A stretch of 64,000 nucleotides of DNA, taken from positions 1 to 64,000 of the forward strand of contig DAISJD010000004.1 in assembly GCA_036821645.1 (NCBI GenBank). The letters are read 5' to 3'. Positions within the stretch are counted from its first letter, which is position 1. The number at the start of each line of letters is the position of its first letter. Origin of the DNA: DAISJD01 sp036821645 (GTDB taxonomy: Bacteria; Pseudomonadota; Alphaproteobacteria; ATCC43930; CGMCC-115725). Of this stretch, positions 44,319 through 53,016 are shown in pieces. The translations under genes were made by a program, and so were the position numbers. Under the pieces are notes generated by a model that worked only from the letters and a program-made list of their open reading frames with translations, did not search any database and was not told where the DNA came from.

Positions 44319-45284
44319 ATGTCAGGCGTTCATTATATCCTTAACACGACGATCGAGATCGTACGGGTTGGTGCCGACAAGTTTAATTTCGTCACCCCAG
44401 AGGGCAGTTTCGCCGTACGCGACGCATCTGGATTGACGCTGGAAATCGTCTCGACAGCCCATAATCCCATTAATGTCGATGAATTTATCTATAACTTAAG
44501 TGATCGATTCTTAGTGCCTGCCATTGAGGCGACCCTTAAAGCCCTTGTTGAAAAGAAAATACTCCTGCCGACCGATCGGGCCAAGGACTTGGACCCAGCC
44601 CTGATCATGCAGTCTTATCAGGCGCGCCAAACCCATCTTGACAAGACGATGCGCTTTGATATGCCGGATCCGACGGCATGGCAGATCTTCGTTGCGGGGG
44701 AAGGGGCGTTGGCGCACAGCCTGACAGCGGCCGTAACGGATTTAGGGATTGACGCACGTCCTTATGATGATGAGAAACGCGCTGCAATTGGCCCTGCCAG
44801 TCTGATCGTTGCGGCGGCTGATGCAGAGGATTTCGAACTCTTGCGTCACATTAACAGACGGGCCGTCTCTCTTGATGTGCCGGTCCTCTCTCTATGGCTC
44901 GATCGCCATGTTGTGCGGTGCGGCCCGCTAACCCATCCGCATGCAACGGCCTGTTTCGAGTGTTACTACCATCGGGTTCGTTCAACCCGTCGGTTCACCG
45001 CCGAATTTGATGCCCGTGCCGAAGGGGTGATCGCCAGCCCGAAACCCAGTCGGGTTTCATTGCATTGGGCCGTTGCCGTCGCCACGTCGCAGATCGTCGG
45101 GTTTGTTGCCGGTACCCTGCGTGACAGTCATTTAAGCCCGATGCGCGAAATCAATACGTTACGTTCGGAGATCAGGACCAGCACGCTTTTGCGGCTGCCG
45201 CGATGCCCTGTTTGTGGGGTGGCCAATACCGAAGCCCGCCCACCGGAAGAAGTGTTCCATCATGCGCTCGTTCGTCGCGTCTAA
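44319..45284 (+). CDS. TOMM cyclodehydratase partner (RRE plus E1/ThiF-like, C protein)
   Basis: A 321-residue protein. Residues 1-85 fit a PqqD-like RiPP recognition element that binds the leader (YILNTTIEIVRVGADKFNF...LKALVEKKILLP). A reduced ThiF/E1-like domain follows (WQIFVAGEGALAHSLTAAV from about 121). A structural zinc tetrad is formed by C212/C215 (CFEC) and C296/C299 (CPVC), as in TOMM C proteins. Such partners activate and orient the substrate for YcaO but do no chemistry themselves. The start at 44319 is chosen because GGAG lies seven bases upstream and the ATG at 44274 falls in the hairpin. The gene overlaps the YcaO gene slightly. Confidence 0.85.
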   Translation: MSGVHYILNTTIEIVRVGADKFNFVTPEGSFAVRDASGLTLEIVSTAHNPINVDEFIYNLSDRFLVPAIEATLKALVEKKILLPTDRAKDLDPALIMQSYQARQTHLDKTMRFDMPDPTAWQIFVAGEGALAHSLTAAVTDLGIDARPYDDEKRAAIGPASLIVAAADAEDFELLRHINRRAVSLDVPVLSLWLDRHVVRCGPLTHPHATACFECYYHRVRSTRRFTAEFDARAEGVIASPKPSRVSLHWAVAVATSQIVGFVAGTLRDSHLSPMREINTLRSEIRTSTLLRLPRCPVCGVANTEARPPEEVFHHALVRRV

Positions 45285-46596
45285 GACTATGACGTTGCTT
45301 TCCCCTTTGGATCATCTGGTGCGCGTGCGCGACGCGATGGTTCACGAGCGTCATGGGCTGATCGCCGCTCTATACGAGCAAAATGGTTCGACCGAGGTGC
45401 CCGGCCTCTACGTCTTCAATGCGATTTCCCATAATTGCAACTATTTCCGCCACAATGCGCCGCATCCCGGTCGGGGGATGTCGGCAGGGTCGGGCGCCGC
45501 CTTTAATCGCGCTGCCGCCCTGTGGTCCGCCTTTGGCGAGGTGGCGGAACGTTATGCCGCGTCGATCTATGATCCAATGACGGTAAATCAGGCGCGAGCC
45601 GATGGTCTGGGGGACCAAGCGGTCGATCTTGGGCGCTGTATTTTCTTTTCCGACGCTCAGTACGAGACCCCTGACTTTCGGTTTCACCCGGCGGATCGGT
45701 CCGTCATGCGGGGGTGGGTCGGTGCGGTCGATCTCGGGACGGCCCGGTCGCTCTTGGTGCCGGCGACGTTGGTCTATCTCGGCGCGGATATCAAAGATCG
45801 GGCGGAAGAGCTGACGCAAAGTACATCCACCGGCCTTGCGGCAGGTCCGAATGCGGCCTTTGCCGTGGCACGCGCCTTGTGCGAGATAATCGAACGGGAT
45901 GCCTTTGCAAGCCTCTGGCAATTAGGGTTTTCGCCCCCATCTCTGGTCGTTGATCCGGCAACCAGAGAACGCCTTGATCCCGGTGTGCGCCATGCCCTTG
46001 AAGAGGGGCCATTGCAGATCCATCTTTGGTCGATACCGACGGATCTCGGTGTTGCAACGATCCTGGCAATGGCCGAGAACCGGGTTGACGGCGTGGTGGC
46101 CGTTGGGGCCAGTACGCATCCCGATCCGGTAAAGGCCATCGATAAGGCTGTTATTGAAGCGTTGCACGGTTTTTTATGGGGGCGGCAAAAAATATTGAGC
46201 GGCGAAATCTTACCGGGCGAGGATGATGATTTTACGGACCCGCAAGAACATTTGGCTTTCTATCTGAATCCGAAACATCGCCCGAAACTCGATTTTTTAT
46301 TTAACAATACAGAAAGCGTCAGGGCGGACCACCTGCCGCATCTGCGCTGTGATACGGCTGGTCTCGTCGATCATGTGACGCGCCGTGGATTTCAGGTCAT
46401 CGCCAAGGATGTGACGACCCCTGATCTTGCCGATTTGGGTTTTTGCGTCGTCAGAGTGATCGTGCCCGGCCTACAGCCACTCTTGTTCGGTCGCCGTTTG
46501 ATCAGTGAGGACGGGCGTCGCTTGCAACAGCATGCGCGCTTTTGGGGGGTGGATCCTCTTCGTGCCTACAATCCGGCACCCCATCCATTCCCCTGA
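45262..46596 (+). CDS. YcaO-domain cyclodehydratase (TOMM D protein)
   Basis: A 444-residue ATP-dependent enzyme that converts Cys/Ser/Thr in the core to azolines by phosphorylating the amide oxygen. The YcaO ATP site is visible: SAFGEVAER (S89-R97, the SxxExxER motif) and ALCEIIERDAF. The C-terminus NPAPHPFP carries the Pro-rich PxPxP end characteristic of azoline-forming YcaOs, so thioamidation is less likely. The start is uncertain: 45262 has GGAAGAAG upstream, while 45289 begins just after the preceding stop. Acts with the upstream C protein. Confidence 0.9.
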   Translation: MRSFVASKTMTLLSPLDHLVRVRDAMVHERHGLIAALYEQNGSTEVPGLYVFNAISHNCNYFRHNAPHPGRGMSAGSGAAFNRAAALWSAFGEVAERYAASIYDPMTVNQARADGLGDQAVDLGRCIFFSDAQYETPDFRFHPADRSVMRGWVGAVDLGTARSLLVPATLVYLGADIKDRAEELTQSTSTGLAAGPNAAFAVARALCEIIERDAFASLWQLGFSPPSLVVDPATRERLDPGVRHALEEGPLQIHLWSIPTDLGVATILAMAENRVDGVVAVGASTHPDPVKAIDKAVIEALHGFLWGRQKILSGEILPGEDDDFTDPQEHLAFYLNPKHRPKLDFLFNNTESVRADHLPHLRCDTAGLVDHVTRRGFQVIAKDVTTPDLADLGFCVVRVIVPGLQPLLFGRRLISEDGRRLQQHARFWGVDPLRAYNPAPHPFP

Positions 46597-46641
46597 TCCT
46601 CAGTCTGCGCATGCGCGGTTCTTTCCTCTCAAGGTGACGTT

Positions 46642-47472
46642 ATGACCCACGATGTCCTACAATCCCTTGTTCCGCCGAAACCGCTGGCCAGCGAGTTCGA
46701 TCTCGATTCCGCCGCCGAACAATTCCACGAATGCACGAAATATCATCGCAGGACATTTTTTGGTCAGACACTCGATATTGCTAAATTTTTATTGAACCCG
46801 CTCTATATCGCCCGTGGGGCTGCGGGATTTACCGACTATACCGCCCATCCGATCCTCGATCTGCCGACCCCGCAACCCCTCGATGCGGCCTTGGGCACCG
46901 TGTTGGCGGAACGGCGCAGCCTACGCGCCTTTAAACCGAGTTTAACAGTGGCGCAGCTTTCATCCTTGCTTTGGCATGCGCTGCACGTGAATCACACGGC
47001 GACGAGCAAGGCGGCGCCGAATGTCACCCTGAATTTTCGTCCTTACCCATCGCCGGGGAATCTGAATAGTCTCGAATTCTATGTGTTTTTGAATCAGATC
47101 GACGGGGTATCCCCGTCGATTGCCCATTATGATTCGAGAGCGCATCGTCTTAGAATTTTGAAAAACCAAGATGGCAAGGCTTTTTCGCGGGTTGAAATCA
47201 AGACGGACGAAGGCGGCATCGAAACGCCGCTTTCTATCGTCGTTGCCATCGTACCGCAGAGGATGACGGCAAAATACGGAGCGCGCGGCTATCGTCTTGC
47301 CTTGTTGGAGGCCGGTCATGCCTCTCAGAATATTGCCTTGGTCGCCCAGGGTTTGTCTTTAGGGTCGCTTGTTTACGCTTCCTATTATGACGATGAGCTT
47401 GCCGATTTATTGGGATTGGATGGCGTGACGACAACGATTGCATCGACGCTCCTCTTGGGAGAGCCTGCATGA
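46642..47472 (+). CDS. SagB-type FMN azoline dehydrogenase (TOMM B protein)
   Basis: A 276-residue nitroreductase-fold enzyme that oxidises azolines to azoles using FMN. ERRSLRAFKP (90-99) starts the FMN-binding fold. RPYPSPGNLNSLEFYVF (from 133) is the SagB signature. K211-Y212 in AKYGARGYR matches the Lys-Tyr pair implicated in catalysis. LLEAGHASQNIALVAQGLSLGS binds the cofactor. Its presence implies aromatic thiazoles in the product. Its stop overlaps the next start (ATGA). Confidence 0.9.
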   Translation: MTHDVLQSLVPPKPLASEFDLDSAAEQFHECTKYHRRTFFGQTLDIAKFLLNPLYIARGAAGFTDYTAHPILDLPTPQPLDAALGTVLAERRSLRAFKPSLTVAQLSSLLWHALHVNHTATSKAAPNVTLNFRPYPSPGNLNSLEFYVFLNQIDGVSPSIAHYDSRAHRLRILKNQDGKAFSRVEIKTDEGGIETPLSIVVAIVPQRMTAKYGARGYRLALLEAGHASQNIALVAQGLSLGSLVYASYYDDELADLLGLDGVTTTIASTLLLGEPA

Positions 47473-49865
47473 TCGACCGATTGCAAGCGGGGGACGATGC
47501 CGGCAACGCTCGCGTCCCGGCGGATCAGCGCCTCGCCCTTGATCCCTATGATTTGTCGGCCTTGGCCGAAAGACTGTTGGATCATCTTCATGCCGGGCGG
47601 TTCCCGGCGGCACAAGCGGCGCTCAATCACCTGATCAGCCTGCGCGGCAGGCTTTTTACCCGTCGCTTGCTCGGGCAATTGGTTCAGCAAGAACGCCGCT
47701 TGGTCAAAGAGGCAGGGATTTTCTTCTGCGATCCGCCACCAGCCGGGTGCCTCGTTCAGGATATCGTCGCGGCGTTGGACGCAGGTTCCCATTTCTTTGA
47801 CGCAGAACGTCCTATCATTCTCGTACATTGTACGGAACAGCTCAACGGGATCTTCTTAACCCAAAGAGAGTTTCCTGGTTTTGCCGTAATCTCGATTTCG
47901 GCCCGGTCGCCGCGCTTTCCAAATGAATTGCGCGCAACAATTTTCCATGAAATCGCGCATGCCTTTATGGTGTCTGGCTCTTTGTTTCTCGATGAAGGGT
48001 TGGCGACGTTTTTTGCGGCACGCTTTAGCGGCGGATCCGAAGTTTTCCCGAGATCGGATGCGGCAGGTCCGAAGACGATCGATCGTCCGTTGCGAAGCTT
48101 ATTGTCGGCGCGCGGCGAGGATGGAATTCTGTTCGAGGGCAGCGACGTCACGGTCGAAGAGACCGGGTCTCTGCGGATGCGGGCTGCGCACTTTATCGGA
48201 CGGCTCTACGAACGGTTGGGGATGGCGCAGCTGAAAATCTTGTTCGATACGCTGGCCCGCCATGATGATCCGGCCCAAACCGCCCTGCTGATTGAGCAGG
48301 CGATCGGGGTTCCGTTGGAGTCGATGGAGCCGACGAGCGCAGTGATCGCCGATGAGGCGGGTCTCTGCGCCGACGGCCATGCCGCCATCTGTGCCGCCTG
48401 GCAGAGCCGCACGCTCGCGCCTCTCGACAGGGTGATCGAAGCGGTGCGGGCGGCGACTGGTACCACCCGTTCGCCGGCCCTATGTGAAGTGCTGGTCTCC
48501 GCCTTGATCGCCGAGGCGCGGATCCTTGCGGGGCAAGGTGAAAAAGTTGCATCGGAAAAACTGGCCGAGATTGATGCGCTGTTGGCGCAGCTCGGCCGGG
48601 ATGGGCTTGCGAGCGCCCGGCTCTGGACCCTGAAAGGTCACCGCGAGGCGCTGCAAATTCTGATGGTCAAGCCGAACATGGTGCGGGTCGGACTGGCGGC
48701 GCAACGGGCGGCCTTTGCCTATAGTAAGGCATTTGCCCAGACGCCCGACGATCCGGACCTGCTCGTCAATATGGGGTTTATCGAGATACAAACGCCGGAA
48801 CAATATGGCGGGAGCAAGGCCAAAGGCTTGGATTTGATCAGAAAAGCGGTTGGTCCCTCGCTTTACGGTCAACATGCCTTATTTGTTTTGGAACGATTTG
48901 GCGTCGCAACGACCCCGGAGGCGTCGATTGAGACCGCCGTATCGCAAGAGGCGGCCCCCGCCTTCGCGGATCACCCACCCCTGCTCACTGTTCGGGGCGT
49001 GGCGGCAACGGTGAAGGCGTTTGCCCTGTCGGTCGACGCTCTCGATCTTCAGGCGGGGGAACAAGTCGCATTCGTCGGGCCGAATGGGGCCGGTAAAAGC
49101 CTGTTGATGGAGGTGCTCCTCGGTCTGAGACCGCGCACGGGCGGCACCATAACGGTGTGCGGCCATAGGATTGAGGAAGTGATGCGCCATCCGTCCCTGC
49201 GGCGTGCGATCGGCACGCAATTGCAGGATGTTCAGATGATGGCGAATTTGCGTATCCGCGAATTGGTCGGTTTGCACACCAGTCTTTACGGTATGCCGCA
49301 AGCGGCGATAACCGAAGCCCTCGGCATGGCGGAACTGTTGCCGCTGCAACATTACATGTTGTCGCGGGGGCAAAAGCAGCGCGTACAACTTTATCTTGCG
49401 CTTGCCCACGATCCCGACCTTGTGTTTCTGGACGAACCAACCCTTGGGCTTGATGAGTGGCATGCCCGCGCCCTGCGAGGAATTTGGCGCGCACGCGCGC
49501 TGCGCGGCAAAGGGTCTGTCATGATTTCTCATGTGGCCGCCGATCTCAGACACGCTGATCGGATTCTGTGTCTCGACCAAGGGGCCGTGCGGGATATGGG
49601 AACGCTCGATGCGCTGATTGAACGGCATGTCGGGTTGTTTCGGGCGTCGATCGCCGGGGATTTGCCGCCAACGCTTCAAGCCGATTATGCCGCCCTTTCA
49701 GGCTTGCAGCGCCTTGAGACGGATCAGAACGGGCATGTCGTACTCTATGGCGGTGCCGGGTTCGATCTGGCATTCCGGGGGTTCATCAACCGTCACGCCA
49801 TTACAACCTTCAGTCTCGAACCGACAAGACCAGAAGATTTTCTGGCCCAGATGAGCCGGGGATAA
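47469..49865 (+). CDS. HExxH metalloprotease-like domain fused to ABC transporter ATPase
   Basis: A 798-residue chimera. Residues about 85-290 contain TIFHEIAHAFMVSGSLFLDEG: H160-E161-x-x-H164 with E176, a gluzincin-type zinc site. Residues about 300-480 look helical-repeat-like (KAFAQTPDDPDLLVNMGFIEIQ). From about 505 comes an ABC ATPase: Walker A GPNGAGKS (537-544), Q-loop near Q584, signature LSRGQKQR (631-638), Walker B LVFLDEPT (651-658) and H-loop H688. No signal peptide or membrane helix is evident, so it should be cytosolic and pair with the permease at 49868. I infer that it cuts the leader and energises export in one chain, analogous in logic to C39-peptidase ABC exporters but unrelated in protease fold. 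The continuous reading frame with no internal stop supports a real fusion. Confidence 0.88.
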   Translation: MIDRLQAGDDAGNARVPADQRLALDPYDLSALAERLLDHLHAGRFPAAQAALNHLISLRGRLFTRRLLGQLVQQERRLVKEAGIFFCDPPPAGCLVQDIVAALDAGSHFFDAERPIILVHCTEQLNGIFLTQREFPGFAVISISARSPRFPNELRATIFHEIAHAFMVSGSLFLDEGLATFFAARFSGGSEVFPRSDAAGPKTIDRPLRSLLSARGEDGILFEGSDVTVEETGSLRMRAAHFIGRLYERLGMAQLKILFDTLARHDDPAQTALLIEQAIGVPLESMEPTSAVIADEAGLCADGHAAICAAWQSRTLAPLDRVIEAVRAATGTTRSPALCEVLVSALIAEARILAGQGEKVASEKLAEIDALLAQLGRDGLASARLWTLKGHREALQILMVKPNMVRVGLAAQRAAFAYSKAFAQTPDDPDLLVNMGFIEIQTPEQYGGSKAKGLDLIRKAVGPSLYGQHALFVLERFGVATTPEASIETAVSQEAAPAFADHPPLLTVRGVAATVKAFALSVDALDLQAGEQVAFVGPNGAGKSLLMEVLLGLRPRTGGTITVCGHRIEEVMRHPSLRRAIGTQLQDVQMMANLRIRELVGLHTSLYGMPQAAITEALGMAELLPLQHYMLSRGQKQRVQLYLALAHDPDLVFLDEPTLGLDEWHARALRGIWRARALRGKGSVMISHVAADLRHADRILCLDQGAVRDMGTLDALIERHVGLFRASIAGDLPPTLQADYAALSGLQRLETDQNGHVVLYGGAGFDLAFRGFINRHAITTFSLEPTRPEDFLAQMSRG

Positions 49866-49867
49866 TC

Positions 49868-50983
49868 ATGGCACCGTTCTTTTTTCTGTTGCGCAACGAG
49901 ACGGCTTTGTTTCTGCGCGGCAGGCTTGCCTTGTTCTGGACCTTGGCTTTTCCTCTCTTGCTGCTGGTCATTCAGATGACGTTGTTCGGCGGCAGCAACA
50001 CCCTGGGATCGGTGCGGATCGCGATCGTCGATCCGAGCCAGACCGCGGTCAGTGAAGCCTTCGATCGCTTTTTCGCCGAGGCACTCACCCGTCAAAGCGT
50101 GATGCATGCGACGGTGGACATCGTCGCTGTCCGTCCGCAAGGGGGACGCTACGATGCCGTTATCAGCGTGCCCGAGGCCGTGGGCGATCTCGCGGGGCGC
50201 GGCCAGACGGTGCCGGTGCGCTATCTGCTGCGGGACCCTGGCAGTCCGTCAGCCAGTGCACTGCTCGGGATGCTGCGCGGGTTGACAGATGCCTATAATT
50301 TTGAAGTCACCGGGGCGAAACCGGCTTTCAGCCTGACCCGCGACGGCGAACAGCCGCTTGCGACCGGCAACCCCTATAGTCTCTTTCTGGTCACGGGGCT
50401 TGCGGTGATGGTGATCCTCTCGACCTCTCTCATGGGCTTTGCCGTCCCCTTGGTCGCAGCGCGCGAGGGGGGATTGTTCAAATTGTATCACGTCTTTCCC
50501 GTTTCGCCTTTGGTTGTCTTGGGCGCATGGTGGCTATCTCGTTTGATCATAGCGGTCGCGACAAGCCTGCTTTTATTTTCTGTCGGCGTTGTACTTTATG
50601 GAATGCCATTAATATACTCCCCGGTTGCATTGGCGGCAAGTTTGACAATGCTAATTCTGGGGAGCAGTGCGTTCCTATCTTTTGGAATACTCGTATCGAG
50701 TTTTGCACAAAACCTTGCCAGTGCGACGATGTTGGCAAACCTTTTGTACTTTCCCTTGCTCTTTACTGGAAATCTTATGTTGCCTACGGGCAATTTACCA
50801 CCAGCAGTACAGAATATTATCCAATATTTACCGGTTAATGCTCTCGCGGCCTCTTTACGGCATACATTAAGCGGTCACATAGATCCTGTATTCGACGGTA
50901 TCACGGCTGGCTTGATGCTGGCGATCACCGTGGCGTGTTTTGCCATTGCAAGTCGTCGTTTCCGTTGGGTTCCTGAGCGATGA
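49868..50983 (+). CDS. ABC-2 type transporter permease
   Basis: A 371-residue membrane protein. An N-terminal helix (LALFWTLAFPLLLLVIQMTLF), an extracytoplasmic domain of about 150 residues, then about five helices (LFLVTGLAVMVILSTSLMGFAVPLV through LMLAITVACFAI). It starts two bases after the protease-ATPase gene and is its obvious partner. The segment from about 50530 to 50880 is AT-richer than the rest. The stop overlaps the Fic gene (ATGA). Confidence 0.9.
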   Translation: MAPFFFLLRNETALFLRGRLALFWTLAFPLLLLVIQMTLFGGSNTLGSVRIAIVDPSQTAVSEAFDRFFAEALTRQSVMHATVDIVAVRPQGGRYDAVISVPEAVGDLAGRGQTVPVRYLLRDPGSPSASALLGMLRGLTDAYNFEVTGAKPAFSLTRDGEQPLATGNPYSLFLVTGLAVMVILSTSLMGFAVPLVAAREGGLFKLYHVFPVSPLVVLGAWWLSRLIIAVATSLLLFSVGVVLYGMPLIYSPVALAASLTMLILGSSAFLSFGILVSSFAQNLASATMLANLLYFPLLFTGNLMLPTGNLPPAVQNIIQYLPVNALAASLRHTLSGHIDPVFDGITAGLMLAITVACFAIASRRFRWVPER

Positions 50984-51870
50984 GTGTGGACAGTCCCTCG
51001 GCATTTGCCGGCATAGTCTGGGAACCGCCGGTTTTACGAGATGGGCGGGTCGGTGCCTTCGTACCCGATGCCGATCGGCTGCCGAGTTTCGTGCCCGCAT
51101 TGCTGCCTGTGGCGGTTGATCGATCGAGGGTCAATCCGGCCTTGGCGTCGGCCGCGAATGCCTTGTCGGATCTGGCCCGGTGCTGCCGCGCGCGCGCGGC
51201 AGACGGCCCGTCGATCCGCCGGGCCGTCAATGGGATCGCGCCCGTAGCCCTGGCCCGCGATGGGCTTGGGTCGAAACCGACCGAACAGGCGTGGCGGGAC
51301 CGTCGTCAAGAAGAACGGATCGCCGATCAAGCGATCGCCGAGGCACTGGCTTTGCCGAGACTCACGCAAGAGTCGCTGACGGGCTTGCATGCAGTGCTTT
51401 GCGCCTCGACGCCGGCCGCCCTGACGGCATGGGTTCAGCCGGGGCGGATCCGCACCATGCCCGCCTTCATGGTGACTGACCAAGAAGAGATTGCGATGGT
51501 CTTTGCGCCTGCGGGCGATCTTGGGCCGCTTTTGCGGAATCTGATTGCATTCATCGAATGGGAGGCCCCGACGGCAGAGGACATGCTGTTGCAGGCGGCC
51601 ATGGTGCATCAACAAATCACGATGATCCATGCCTTTGCCGACGGGAATGGCCGGATAGCGAGATTGGCAAGTGAATATGTAGTTTTAAGATTTTTTTCAA
51701 ATATAAAACTATTTCCAATGGAAAAAATCTTTAACGAAAACAGAAATGAATATTGTAAATTACAATTAAATGTAATAATTAATGGATTTTGGGAGGAATG
51801 GATTTGTTTTTTTAGTCAATCAATCGAAAAATTATCGATCTTAATTCAAAAAAACTTGGAGTTACTATGA
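50980..51870 (+). CDS. Fic-domain protein (putative AMPylase or related transferase)
   Basis: A 296-residue protein. HAFADGNGRIAR (H217-R228) is the complete canonical Fic active site HxFx(D/E)GNGRxxR, with catalytic His and the anion-binding GNG loop. Fic enzymes transfer AMP or other phosphate-containing groups to a target hydroxyl. No clear S/T-x-x-x-E-G/N inhibitory helix is seen. The DNA switches abruptly from GC-rich to AT-rich at about residue 228. It overlaps both neighbours by ATGA, so it belongs to the RiPP operon. A tailoring or self-protection role is inference. Confidence 0.85.
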   Translation: MSVDSPSAFAGIVWEPPVLRDGRVGAFVPDADRLPSFVPALLPVAVDRSRVNPALASAANALSDLARCCRARAADGPSIRRAVNGIAPVALARDGLGSKPTEQAWRDRRQEERIADQAIAEALALPRLTQESLTGLHAVLCASTPAALTAWVQPGRIRTMPAFMVTDQEEIAMVFAPAGDLGPLLRNLIAFIEWEAPTAEDMLLQAAMVHQQITMIHAFADGNGRIARLASEYVVLRFFSNIKLFPMEKIFNENRNEYCKLQLNVIINGFWEEWICFFSQSIEKLSILIQKNLELL

Positions 51871-52289
51871 GCAAATTAAGAACTTACTTATGTTCATTGG
51901 TTATTTTTATGTCAATGGTCGGTGCGGCATGGGCGGCCGATGTGACGGTCACAGTGACGAATACGATCAATAATCGCGGCCATCTCTTGGCGTCGCTCTG
52001 CGACAAGGAAGGCTTTCCGGCAAAATGTACGCAGCGCATGCGGGTCGCGGCTGTCAAGGGGGCTGTGGTTTTGAGTTTTAAGGGCGTTCCTCCGGGGACC
52101 TATGCGATTACGGTCATCCACGACGAGAATGACGATGGCAAATTGAGCTTCGATGCGGCCGGGATTCCGATCGAAGGTTATGGCTTTTCCCGCGATGCAA
52201 TCGGCCGTCGCGGTCCGCCGAAATTCGAGGATGCGGCTCTTACGGTCGAAGAGGGTGCGAATGCCTTCGATATCACCCTTGTCTATTGA
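51867..52289 (+). CDS. DUF2141 family exported protein
   Basis: A 140-residue protein with a signal peptide (LVIFMSMVGAAWAAD). The mature part is an Ig-like beta sandwich typical of DUF2141: GHLLASLCDKEGFP, VVLSFKGVPPGTYAITVIHDENDDGKLSFDAAGIPIEGYGFS. The family is periplasmic and of unknown function. Its 5' end shares the AT-rich patch of the fic 3' end. Confidence 0.85.
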   Translation: MSKLRTYLCSLVIFMSMVGAAWAADVTVTVTNTINNRGHLLASLCDKEGFPAKCTQRMRVAAVKGAVVLSFKGVPPGTYAITVIHDENDDGKLSFDAAGIPIEGYGFSRDAIGRRGPPKFEDAALTVEEGANAFDITLVY

Positions 52290-52305
52290 AGACGGTCCGG
52301 TCTCC

Positions 52306-53016
52306 ATGCAGACCCCGCACAATCACAAATCCGTTGGCCTGGTCATCGACCGTCTGTCGAAAAGTTATACGCTGGGCGGCAGCTGCGTGCAGGCGCTCGA
52401 TGACGTGTCGTTCACGGTTCCAGACGGCGGCATCATTGCCGTATCCGGCCCGTCCGGCAGTGGAAAATCGACCCTGTTCAACCTGATCGCCGGGTTTGAC
52501 CGCCCCGATTCCGGCCGGATCCTCGTCGGTGGAACCGATGTGACGACTGTGGCCGATCGGGATATGGATGGGTTTCGCAACGAGACGCTCGGTTTCATTT
52601 TTCAGCGGTTCAATCTCCTGCCGGTTCTATCAGCCCAGGAAAATGTCGAACTGGCCCTGTTGCCGCGCGGGCTCGCGCGTGCCGAATGCCGATCCAGGGC
52701 CGAGGCGGCTTTGGCCGCCGTCGGACTTGCCGCGCGCAGGCACCATCGACCGGATCAATTATCCGGCGGACAACAGCAGCGGGTCGCCGTTGCCCGCGCC
52801 CTTGTCGGCAACCCGCAATTGGTCTTGGCCGACGAGCCGACGGGTAATCTCGACGGGCGGAGTGCCGGAGATATCTTGGATTTGATCGCAACGTTGCATG
52901 CAACCTATCGTACTTGTTTTTTGATCGCAACCCATGACCCGCGTGTGCTGAAGGCGGCCCATCGGGTGATCACCCTCACCGATGGTCGGTTAAGCGAGGG
53001 GGGCACCCACGCATGA
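52306..53016 (+). CDS. MacB/LolD-type ABC transporter ATP-binding protein
   Basis: A 236-residue ATPase. Walker [10 protein letters not shown] (48-56), signature [15 protein letters not shown] and Walker [13 protein letters not shown] are those of the MacB/LolD/FtsE subfamily, which drives mechanotransmission rather than direct substrate passage. The start at 52306 avoids running into the DUF2141 gene. It overlaps its permease gene by ATGA. Confidence 0.92.
   Translation: MQTPHNHKSVGLVIDRLSKSYTLGGSCVQALDDVSFTVPDGGIIAVSGPSGSGKSTLFNLIAGFDRPDSGRILVGGTDVTTVADRDMDGFRNETLGFIFQRFNLLPVLSAQENVELALLPRGLARAECRSRAEAALAAVGLAARRHHRPDQLSGGQQQRVAVARALVGNPQLVLADEPTGNLDGRSAGDILDLIATLHATYRTCFLIATHDPRVLKAAHRVITLTDGRLSEGGTHA

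Noticed and set aside
50527..50838. 103-codon plus-strand frame inside the permease gene
   Set aside because: Lies within the permease in another frame and breaks no boundary; no motif or ribosome site.
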